A stretch of 64,000 nucleotides of DNA from HGW-17 sp938004375 (GTDB taxonomy: Bacteria; Myxococcota_A; Polyangia; HGW-17), in assembly GCA_036802685.1 (NCBI GenBank), contig DAIRVS010000004.1, forward strand, positions 1 to 64,000, in the 5' to 3' direction. Shown here piece by piece: positions 29,904 to 35,743 of this stretch; the first letter of the stretch is position 1; each line of letters opens with the position of its first letter. The notes beneath the pieces were generated by a model that did no database searches, was not told the DNA's origin, and saw only the letters and a list, made by a program, of their open reading frames with translations. The position numbers and the translations under genes are program-made.

Positions 29904-30625
29904 CAGAGATCGGTGCTGCGCACGCCGCCGCCGTAGCGGGGCATGGCGCCGTACTTGAGCGCGGGGGGCCGCATGGGCGTGGGTTTCATCTCCGGGGCCA
30001 TCTCGCCTTCCTCCTCCTCCGCGTCGGGAGAGGGGGCGGGGGGCCGGACGCCGGCGCTGTAGCGGTGCTTGGAGTAGACCTCGTCGTCCATGGGGGCCGG
30101 GGGCGGGTCGTCGGTCTTCATCTCCGGCTCGGGTTCGACGTCGACGGGGGGCCGGACGCCGGCGCTGTAGCGGTGCTTGGAGTACACCTCGTCGTCCATG
30201 GGCACGACGCCGGTCGGCGTGGCGTCCTTGGTGGCCGGCTCGGTGGTCGTCGGGGTCGTGGGCACGGGGGCGTCGGGCTTGACGGCCGTGGTGCCCTCCT
30301 GCTTGCCGTTGGAGCAGGCGGCGCCCGAGAGGGCGACGGTGGCGGCCACGGCGACGGCGGTGCCCGAGAAGCGCTGCGCCAAGGTCCACAGGCGCACGAG
30401 TCGCGGCGAGGTCTCGGTCTCCATGCGGTCCCGGAAGGCGGCGTACACCCCCGAGAAGGTGCGGCGGTCCCCGGCCATGAGCGCGCACAGGCCGTGCTGC
30501 AGTTGGGCCTCGGCGTTGGCGGGCTCGAGGTCGGCGGCGCGGCCGAACCACTCCCGGGCCTCGGCGAGGCGGCCGGCGGCCAGCGCGGCGCGGCCCTGTT
30601 CGATGCAATGGGTGGCTTCGTTCAT
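29903..30625 (-). CDS. Candidate RiPP-like substrate: TPR, hydrophobic segment and YSAGVRPP repeats
   Basis: 240 residues. Residues 1-75 look like a TPR pair (ALAAGRLAEAREWFGRAADL). Residues 80-104 are hydrophobic and end in L-S-G-A-A-C (Cys104), an internal anchor or lipobox-like site. The rest is Pro/Thr/Glu-rich with two identical 19-residue repeats, P-M-D-D-E-V-Y-S-K-H-R-Y-S-A-G-V-R-P-P, at 142-160 and 178-196. The tail is K-Y-G-A-M-P-R-Y-G-G-G-V-R-S-T-D-L. The shared core is [KR]-Y-[SG]-[AG]-G-V-R. GAGGAGG precedes the ATG. Direct coupling to two SPASM enzymes makes it their likely substrate, with Tyr or its neighbours as modification sites. This is inference; no such family name is known to me. 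Confidence 0.7.
   Translation of the reverse strand: MNEATHCIEQGRAALAAGRLAEAREWFGRAADLEPANAEAQLQHGLCALMAGDRRTFSGVYAAFRDRMETETSPRLVRLWTLAQRFSGTAVAVAATVALSGAACSNGKQEGTTAVKPDAPVPTTPTTTEPATKDATPTGVVPMDDEVYSKHRYSAGVRPPVDVEPEPEMKTDDPPPAPMDDEVYSKHRYSAGVRPPAPSPDAEEEEGEMAPEMKPTPMRPPALKYGAMPRYGGGVRSTDL
30038..30202 (-). repeat. Two near-identical 57-bp direct repeats inside the candidate substrate gene
   Basis: The copies lie at 30146-30202 and 30038-30094, 108 bases apart. They appear to differ at one base (TAGACC versus TACACC on the plus strand), a silent change. They encode the 19-residue repeat. The acidic spacers between and after them are not conserved at the DNA level, so the repeat itself looks recently duplicated or kept under selection. 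Confidence 0.8.
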
Positions 30626-30644
30626 GGGAACCTCCTCGCGATGG

Positions 30645-31157
30645 TCACAACTTGTCCATCACGCGCTCGCAAAGGTCGGTGACGCGCGGATCCTGATACT
30701 TCATGGGCAGCGTCTGGCAGCGGATGCGCAGCACCCGGGGCATGTACGGCTTGCGACCGTCGGCCAGGGACTCGAGGATGCGCGTGAGCAGCCGCAGCAC
30801 GGTGGGCAGGTGGCTGATCTCCAGGGCGCGCTCGCAGAACTCCATGTCCGAGGGGACCTTCTCGTGTTCGTCGAGGATGCGGCGGGCCTCCTTGAGGAAC
30901 TCGGAGGGCTCCTCGAGGCGCAGGCACTTCTTCACCTGGGCGGCGACGCTGCCGTCCGACGGGCTCTCGATCTTCTTCTCGCCCTCGGCCTTGCGGATCA
31001 TGTCGCCCAGCTTGGACGAGTTGAACAACTTCTCGACGTCGGACTTGCTCACGCGCATGCCGCTGCCGCGCGGGGCGGGCTTCTCGTCCTTCTTCCCGCG
31101 GCCCGAGGAGCGGTCGCGCTTGGCGTCGATCTCCTTCCAGGTGGGTTTGTCGGCCAT
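30645..31157 (-). CDS. Hypothetical protein in the radical SAM operon
   Basis: 170 residues, not recognised. The N-terminal 35 residues are basic and Gly/Ser/Arg-rich (likely disordered). A helical domain follows (VSKSDVEKLFNSSKLGDMIR, then CLRLEEPSEFLKEARRILDE and CERALEISHLPTVLRLLTRI). There is no signal peptide or membrane segment, so it is cytoplasmic. It is 2 bases from the TerB-like gene upstream and 19 bases from the repeat-protein gene downstream. Constant spacing suggests an operon, but whether it serves peptide modification is open. Confidence 0.65.
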   Translation of the reverse strand: MADKPTWKEIDAKRDRSSGRGKKDEKPAPRGSGMRVSKSDVEKLFNSSKLGDMIRKAEGEKKIESPSDGSVAAQVKKCLRLEEPSEFLKEARRILDEHEKVPSDMEFCERALEISHLPTVLRLLTRILESLADGRKPYMPRVLRIRCQTLPMKYQDPRVTDLCERVMDKL

Positions 31158-31159
31158 CG

Positions 31160-31723
31160 TCAGCCCTCGGCGCTCTGCGGCGCCCCGTGCAGCACGAGCA
31201 CCGCCTGGTAGACCTCCTGGTTCAGCGCCACGGCGACGTCCTCGGGGACCTCGAAGCGGCGCGCCATCTCCCGGGCGAACTCGGGGTGCAGGAAGTTCTG
31301 GTTGAGCACGAAGTGGAAGACCGCGCGGCGGTACAGGTACTGCCGCACGCCGGCGCGCAGCTCGTCCACGCGGGCGGCGGGCAGCACGCCCGAGGTGAGC
31401 TTCTCGAGCAGGGTCTTCTCGTCGTCCGAGAACTCCTCGTCGGCGTACGCGGTCATGAACAGGAAGGCCGTGAAGCAGTCGCGGGCGGCGTCGGTGGAGA
31501 GCGCCTGCAGGTCGCCGTCCGACAGGGGGCGGTACTCGGCCAGGAGCGCGGAGAAGTTCTCGCCGGGGAAGAACTCGCCGACGACCTGCTGCAGGTACTC
31601 CCGCTCCCGGGGGTCCATCTCGCCGTCGGCCTGGGCGACCTGCACGAGCCCGCGGAAGATGGTCGTCTTGTCGGCGGGGGTCAGCGTGGTGTCACGCAGG
31701 ATGGGTTCCAGTTCCAAAGCCAT
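31160..31723 (-). CDS. TerB-like acidic helical protein
   Basis: 187 residues, cytoplasmic. Two helical halves each begin like a TerB/DjlA-type metal-binding domain: GLVQVAQADGEMDPREREYL at about 26-45 and MTAYADEEFSDDEKTLLEKL at about 90-110. TerB domains bind metal through clustered acidic residues and are common in tellurite-resistance and stress proteins. A GAGGTGA ribosome site precedes the ATG. It lies 3 bases after the PilZ gene. Its role in the cluster is unknown. Confidence 0.7.
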   Translation of the reverse strand: MALELEPILRDTTLTPADKTTIFRGLVQVAQADGEMDPREREYLQQVVGEFFPGENFSALLAEYRPLSDGDLQALSTDAARDCFTAFLFMTAYADEEFSDDEKTLLEKLTSGVLPAARVDELRAGVRQYLYRRAVFHFVLNQNFLHPEFAREMARRFEVPEDVAVALNQEVYQAVLVLHGAPQSAEG

Positions 31724-31726
31724 GAT

Positions 31727-32056
31727 TCACCTCTTTTCCTCGATTTTCTTCAGGTACTCCTGGAGGAGCTTCAACTCCTTCATGCCCACGGAGTTGAACT
31801 TGATCCCCATCTCGTTCTCGGGAGCGGGCTTGAACCAGGCGACCTCGCCCTTGAGCTCGATGGCGGCGTCCAGGTCCGGGAAGGTGATCACCAGGTCCAC
31901 CTGCGCGCCCACCGGCTCGGGCTCGGAGGTGGCCAGACGCAGGCCGCCCAGACTCAGATCGTAGATGCGGTGGTTGAGCAGGAACTCGCGGCCCGTGTAG
32001 TCGACGAAGGCTTCCAACTCGAATCGTTTGTGACGGCGCTTGTCCTTGGAGGTCAT
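31727..32056 (-). CDS. PilZ domain protein
   Basis: 109 residues from the ATG at 32056. PilZ signatures are present: the c-di-GMP-binding R-R-H-x-R-F near residue 8 (K-R-R-H-K-R-F) and D-L-S-L-G-G-L-R-L (the D/NxSxxG motif). It should bind cyclic di-GMP. A longer reading with an upstream GTG is possible but adds no domain. It is the first gene of the tightly spaced block ending with the radical SAM genes, so c-di-GMP could influence the system, though this is inference. Confidence 0.8.
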   Translation of the reverse strand: MTSKDKRRHKRFELEAFVDYTGREFLLNHRIYDLSLGGLRLATSEPEPVGAQVDLVITFPDLDAAIELKGEVAWFKPAPENEMGIKFNSVGMKELKLLQEYLKKIEEKR

Positions 32057-32188
32057 CAGGTGGCGGCCCTTTCCCGAAGGTTCGGTGACTGCACGGGGTG
32101 CAAAACCGTCCACCAGCGTAAAAGAGCGGTGCGGTCCCGTCAAGTTGAAAAATGCGCGCGCGTGGGAGCGTGAAGGGGCGTTCGTCGA

Positions 32189-32953
32189 TTATTTGCCGGC
32201 GGCGGGCTTGTCCTCGCCGGCCTGGAGCACCTGGACCCCCTTGGGCGGCGTGAAGACGAACTTCTTGTCGTCGATGGGCTTGTTCATGGTGATCTCGGAG
32301 AAGGTGATCTGGTTCTTGTTGCCCTCGTGGTCGTAGACCAGGCTGGACACGACGGCGCCCGCGGCGTCCACCACGAACATGACGATCTTGAAGTGCGGCG
32401 AGCGCTTCTTGGGCAGCAGTTTCAGGGCCTTCTGACCGGGGCCGGCGAACTTGGAGTTGGGCACGATCTTGACGTGGAACTCGTCGGTGAGCTTGCCCTG
32501 GCCCCACAGGAACTTCACCGGCGTGGGCAGCGCGGAGTCCTTCACGTCGCGCCACAGCGCCTGCTTGCTGCTGGGCTCGTACATCCAGGCCTTCTTGCCG
32601 TCGATGAGGAACATCTTCTTGTCCGGCGCCAGGTAGTCCCACAGCATGAAGCCCGGCTTCTTGATGTAGATCACGCCGCTCTCGGCGGGCTGGTCCCCGT
32701 GGAACTTTTTGGAGAAGACCTGCTTGAACTTCGCCTGAAACGTGTTGATTTTGTTGTAATAATTCTGAGTCACCGCGATGGCGGCCAGGGCGTCGGGGAG
32801 GTTGTAGGTCTTCAGATCCTCCTCGGGCTCGGCGGGCTTGGCCGGCGTGGGCGCCGGGGGCGTCGTCGGCTTGGCGGCCGGCGGGGTGACCGGCTTGGGC
32901 GGAACCTGCGCCAGGGGGGCGAACAACAGGACGAGCGAGATCAGGGTGTGCAT
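32189..32953 (-). CDS. lolA: Outer-membrane lipoprotein carrier LolA
   Basis: 254 residues. A signal peptide is followed by a Pro/Ala/Lys-rich linker to about residue 45 and then the LolA fold: YYNKINTFQAKFKQVFSKKF, ESGVIYIKKPGFMLWDYLAP, G-K-K-A-W-M-Y-E-P and a beta-rich C-terminus. LolA ferries lipoproteins from the inner-membrane LolCDE complex to the outer membrane. The linker is longer than usual. AT-rich codons mark the N-Y-Y-N-K-I-N patch. It is upstream of the PilZ gene on the same strand with a 132-base gap. Confidence 0.9.
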   Translation of the reverse strand: MHTLISLVLLFAPLAQVPPKPVTPPAAKPTTPPAPTPAKPAEPEEDLKTYNLPDALAAIAVTQNYYNKINTFQAKFKQVFSKKFHGDQPAESGVIYIKKPGFMLWDYLAPDKKMFLIDGKKAWMYEPSSKQALWRDVKDSALPTPVKFLWGQGKLTDEFHVKIVPNSKFAGPGQKALKLLPKKRSPHFKIVMFVVDAAGAVVSSLVYDHEGNKNQITFSEITMNKPIDDKKFVFTPPKGVQVLQAGEDKPAAGK

Positions 32954-33040
32954 GAAAGTCTCCTGCCTTGGGACCGGGCGCGGCGCGCTCCGGCACGGTC
33001 CATACGCCGGCCGGGGCCCCGGTATTCACCGCGCGCCGCG

Positions 33041-33070
33041 AACCTAGCACGGGGGCGACCCCGGCGGCAA
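33041..33070 (-). promoter_or_regulatory. Candidate lolA promoter
   Basis: On the minus strand TTGCCG (33070-33065) and TAGGTT (33046-33041) are 18 bases apart. The start would be near 33034, about 80 bases before the lolA ATG. The match is fair rather than strong. Confidence 0.35.
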
Positions 33071-33200
33071 CGGACAACGACACCCCGCCGCGGGAAATTT
33101 CCCAGGTCCGCGGAGGCTTGCATTTTTCCCCGTGCATCCCCTGAGAAATGATGTATCTTGACGAGCATTTCGGGGCGACGCGGTCGCCCGGGAGGTCACG

Positions 33201-33872
33201 ATGACGCGACATTTCCTGTGGTGCCTGTGCCTGGTGGGCGCGGTGGTCGCCTGTGACGCGAGTCCGGCTGAAGAAAATAATGATAATTTGAACAATGTAA
33301 ATAATGTAAATAATATTAATAATCTCAATAATATTAACAATTTAAATAATACAAATAATTTGAATAATATAAATAATATTAACAACACCAACAACACGAC
33401 CCGCATCCCTCCGAACCAGAACAAGACCGAAGCCCAGGCGCTGGCGCAACTGTTCCCCGGTGCCACCTCCGAGGTCGCCACCAGCGCCAGCGGGAACTAT
33501 TATGTGCTGCGCGACGGCGCCCAGACGGTGGTGGGCTACGGCCTGACCGCCACCCATTACGGCTTCAACGCCCAGATCACCACCCTGCTCGGGGTCTCGG
33601 CCGACGGCGTCACCGTGGGCCTCGAGACCATCAACCAGCGCGAGAGCTGGTGGTCGTTCGTCCCCGAGAGCTGGTTCACGGAGTTCACCGGGGTCGACAC
33701 CGCCGCGATCACGCTGCTGCCCGGCTACGACGAGAACTGCTATCGCTGCACCGCCCTGTACGACGCCCTCGGCGTGGACGCCGTCTCGGGCGCCACCTAC
33801 ACCTCCGACGCCCTGATCAAGGACGCCATGGACGGTTATCTGCACTGGTCCGAGGTGGTCCCGGCCGAGTAG
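33201..33872 (+). CDS. FMN-binding lipoprotein with Asn-rich linker
   Basis: 223 residues with a lipoprotein signal ending V-V-A-C (Cys18). Residues 26-65 are an extended linker of Asn-Asn-x triplets. A small domain follows that resembles the FMN-bind domain of RnfG/NqrC, ending in D-A-V-S-G-A-T (193-199), the consensus at which the flavin transferase ApbE attaches FMN to Thr. It is therefore a candidate periplasmic flavoprotein for electron transfer. No rnf, nqr or apbE gene lies nearby. It precedes the ArsR redox operon but has its own reading unit. Confidence 0.75.
   Translation: MTRHFLWCLCLVGAVVACDASPAEENNDNLNNVNNVNNINNLNNINNLNNTNNLNNINNINNTNNTTRIPPNQNKTEAQALAQLFPGATSEVATSASGNYYVLRDGAQTVVGYGLTATHYGFNAQITTLLGVSADGVTVGLETINQRESWWSFVPESWFTEFTGVDTAAITLLPGYDENCYRCTALYDALGVDAVSGATYTSDALIKDAMDGYLHWSEVVPAE
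33276..33395 (+). repeat. Asn-Asn-x coding tandem repeat, AT-rich
   Basis: A run of about thirteen 9-base units (mostly AATAATnnn) encodes N-N-L, N-N-V, N-N-I and N-N-T triplets. Nearly every Asn codon is AAT until the last few, which switch to AAC. This makes a sharp AT-rich island inside GC-rich DNA. A GC-rich version of the same linker occurs at 57625-57657. Confidence 0.9.
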
Positions 33873-33921
33873 GCCCCCCTTTGACCCCAAAGTAATTCTG
33901 CGAAAAATTTTCATCCGGGAG

Positions 33922-33949
33922 TTGACATCGGTCGGGTGGAACTTATACC
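33922..33949 (+). promoter_or_regulatory. Strong promoter of the ArsR/thioredoxin operon
   Basis: TTGACA (33922-33927) is followed by a 16-base spacer and TATACC (33944-33949). Transcription would start near 33956, right at the inverted repeat that follows, leaving about 44 bases to the regulator ATG. Confidence 0.75.
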
Positions 33950-33957
33950 TTCTGCGA

Positions 33958-33979
33958 CATATATCGATTTCGGTATATG
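33958..33979. promoter_or_regulatory. Operator-like inverted repeat at the transcription start
   Basis: CATATATCG-ATTT-CGGTATATG has two 9-base arms with one mismatch and a 4-base spacer. It overlaps the predicted start site, an ideal position for repression by the ArsR-family protein encoded immediately downstream. Confidence 0.7.
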
Positions 33980-33999
33980 AAAACCCGGGAGGCCCCGTC

Positions 34000-34362
34000 A
34001 TGCAGCCCAGCTTCGAACCCGAAACCGCCGCCGCCGTCGCCGCCGTGCTCTCCAATCCCGTCCGGCTCCGGCTGGTGGAACGGCTCCTCGCCGGCCCGTG
34101 CATCGTCGGCGACCTGGTGGAGGCCACCGGGCTCGGCCAGGCGGTGGTGTCCAAGCAACTGGGGTTGCTGAGGGCCGCCGGGCTCCTCGCCTGCGCCCCC
34201 CAGGGCCGTTGTCGGGAGTATCGCCTGGCCAGCCCCGGGGACGCGGCCGCGCTCGTGGCGGCGCTGGGCGGCTTGGCCAAGGCCTGCGCGGCCAACCTGC
34301 GTGACTGTCCGAAACAGGCCGTCCGGTCGCCCCGGACGGATGAGAAACGCATCCGGCAATAA
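34000..34362 (+). CDS. ArsR-family winged-helix regulator, Cys-rich
   Basis: 120 residues from the ATG at 34000 (GGGAGG ribosome site). The winged helix is typical: AAVLSNPVRLRLVERLLAG, recognition helix G-Q-A-V-V-S-K-Q-L-G-L-L-R-A-A-G-L, and wing residues C-A-P-Q-G-R-C-R-E-Y-R-L. Five Cys are present: 34, 65, 71, 96 and 103. A Cys in helix 2 with one in the last helix is the layout of persulfide/redox sensors such as BigR/SqrR, so a thiol-redox or metalloid signal is likely. It should repress its own operon through the operator at 33958. The sensed molecule is inferred, not shown. Confidence 0.85.
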   Translation: MQPSFEPETAAAVAAVLSNPVRLRLVERLLAGPCIVGDLVEATGLGQAVVSKQLGLLRAAGLLACAPQGRCREYRLASPGDAAALVAALGGLAKACAANLRDCPKQAVRSPRTDEKRIRQ

Positions 34363-34374
34363 GGAGGTATCGTC

Positions 34375-35016
34375 ATGATCCAGATCATCAAGAATTATTC
34401 CCAACTCGTCACCGAATCCGACCACCTGAAGGGGCCGCTGGTCATCGGCTTCTTCGGGGATTTTTCCCAGGGCGCCAAGGAGACGCTCCCCGCGTTCAAG
34501 GCGTTCTGCGAAAAGCACCCGCGGTGGCCGGCCTATCTTGTGGACGTGGGGCGCGTCCGGGACGTGCATGGGCGCTTCCAGGTGGCCCAGGTGCCGGCCG
34601 TCATCCTCGTGGAGAACGGCGTCGTGAAGAAGCGCCTGGTGGGCTCGGCCACGGCCGCCGCCTATGAGGCCGCCTTCGTGGGTGGCGAGGCTCCAGGCGC
34701 GGGGTCCTCCGGCGTCGGCGCGGCCCCGTCGGCCGCCTCGGAGAAGGCCGCGCGGCCCGCCCGTTCGGTCACCGTGTTCACCACCCAGAGCTGCCCGTGG
34801 TGCGTGCGGGTGAAGAACTACCTGCGGCAGCACAACGTGAGCTTCAAGGAGGTCGACGTGGGCCGCGACCCGCAGGCCGCCCGCGAGCTGGTGCGGCGCA
34901 CCGGGCAGACCGGCGTGCCCCAACTGGACATCAACGGATCCTACGTGGTGGGGTTCGACCAGGCGAAGATCGACCGGCTGCTGGGCCTTGCGGGCCCTGC
35001 CTCGGCGATGAACTGA
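34375..35016 (+). CDS. Degenerate thioredoxin-glutaredoxin fusion
   Basis: 213 residues. Residues 1-100 have a thioredoxin fold with the cis-Pro loop (V-P-A-V at 73-76), but F-S-Q-G-A replaces the CxxC, so this half is not redox-active. An Ala/Ser/Gly linker (about 103-130) leads to a glutaredoxin domain with C-P-W-C at 140-143, T-G-V-P-Q at 179-183 and a Y-V-V-G-F-D glutathione/partner loop. There is no signal peptide. AAGGAGGT precedes the ATG, 12 bases after the regulator gene. It is probably a cytoplasmic disulfide reductase reduced by the thioredoxin reductase at the end of the operon. Confidence 0.8.
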   Translation: MIQIIKNYSQLVTESDHLKGPLVIGFFGDFSQGAKETLPAFKAFCEKHPRWPAYLVDVGRVRDVHGRFQVAQVPAVILVENGVVKKRLVGSATAAAYEAAFVGGEAPGAGSSGVGAAPSAASEKAARPARSVTVFTTQSCPWCVRVKNYLRQHNVSFKEVDVGRDPQAARELVRRTGQTGVPQLDINGSYVVGFDQAKIDRLLGLAGPASAMN

Positions 35017-35036
35017 AGGAAAAGAAGGAGAGGGAC

Positions 35037-35330
35037 ATGAAGATCGTGCCGTTGAACGAACAGGTGTTGCTGCGTCCGGTGAAGGACGAACCCGCCCCCG
35101 GTGGCCTGGTGCTGCCGGAGTCCGTGCGGGAGGACGGTGATCTCGCCGAGGTCGTGGCGATCTCGCCGCTGGTGGTGAACGCCGATCTGGCGGTGGGAGA
35201 TCGCGTCCTCGTGCGCCGGTTCTCGGGGACCGGGCTCGAGTGGGAAGGGGAAAAACTGCGCTTCGTGGCCGCGGGGGATCTGCTGGCCAAGCGGGTGGAG
35301 GCCGACGCCATCCCGGGCGCAGGAGACTGA
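35037..35330 (+). CDS. groES: GroES-type co-chaperonin without adjacent GroEL
   Basis: 97 residues, the normal GroES length. It has the expected pattern: V-P-L-N-E-Q-V-L-L-R-P, a mobile-loop region (PAPGGLVLPESVREDGDLAE), A-V-G-D-R-V-L-V-R-R and the final beta strands. It normally caps GroEL. No groEL is in the window and the gene sits inside a thioredoxin operon, 20 bases from the previous gene, so it is likely a paralogue serving stress or redox folding. A GAAGGAGAGG ribosome site precedes the ATG. Confidence 0.8.
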   Translation: MKIVPLNEQVLLRPVKDEPAPGGLVLPESVREDGDLAEVVAISPLVVNADLAVGDRVLVRRFSGTGLEWEGEKLRFVAAGDLLAKRVEADAIPGAGD

Positions 35331-35364
35331 TCGGAATGACTTTCGAAAGAAGAGAGGTGAAATC

Positions 35365-35712
35365 ATGTTGCAGACGAAACTCGAACACATCCAGACGACA
35401 AAACAGTATCAGGAGCTCGTGGAGAGCGGAAAGAAATTCGCCGTGGTCTGCGGCCGCATGGGACCCATGTGCATCCCGGTCTACGACGTCATGGACAACC
35501 TGAAATCGAAGTACCCGGACGTGACCTTCCTTGACATGGAGTTCGACGCACCGGTGGCCGCCGAGACGATCCGGCGCCTGCCCGAGACGCGCTCGTTCTC
35601 CGGGCTCCCCTTCACGGTGTACTTCCGCGACAAGCAGGTGGTCGCCGCCACCTCCAGCATCCAGACCAAGCAGCAGGTGAAGGAGATCCTGGACGCGAAA
35701 CTCAAGGACTGA
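35365..35712 (+). CDS. Thioredoxin-like protein with C-x6-C motif
   Basis: 115 residues with a thioredoxin fold. The active-site loop reads C29-G-R-M-G-P-M-C36, which keeps the G-P of WCGPC but separates the cysteines by six residues. The cis-Pro appears in L-P-F-T-V-Y near residue 80. No signal peptide. A GAGGTGA site precedes the ATG. The adjacent unusual reductase suggests a matched non-standard pair, which is inference. Confidence 0.75.
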   Translation: MLQTKLEHIQTTKQYQELVESGKKFAVVCGRMGPMCIPVYDVMDNLKSKYPDVTFLDMEFDAPVAAETIRRLPETRSFSGLPFTVYFRDKQVVAATSSIQTKQQVKEILDAKLKD

Positions 35713-35743
35713 GGGACGCCCGCTCCCCTTCCGGAGGTGAATC

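Noticed and set aside
30627..30927. Minus-strand frame of about 100 codons overlapping the 30645 gene
   Set aside because: Low-complexity translation; the 170-residue gene in the other frame has good spacing and start.
33276..33395. Asn-rich AT tract as a CRISPR or assembly artefact
   Set aside because: It stays in frame within a lipoprotein, has a 9-base coding period and no conserved spacer/repeat structure.
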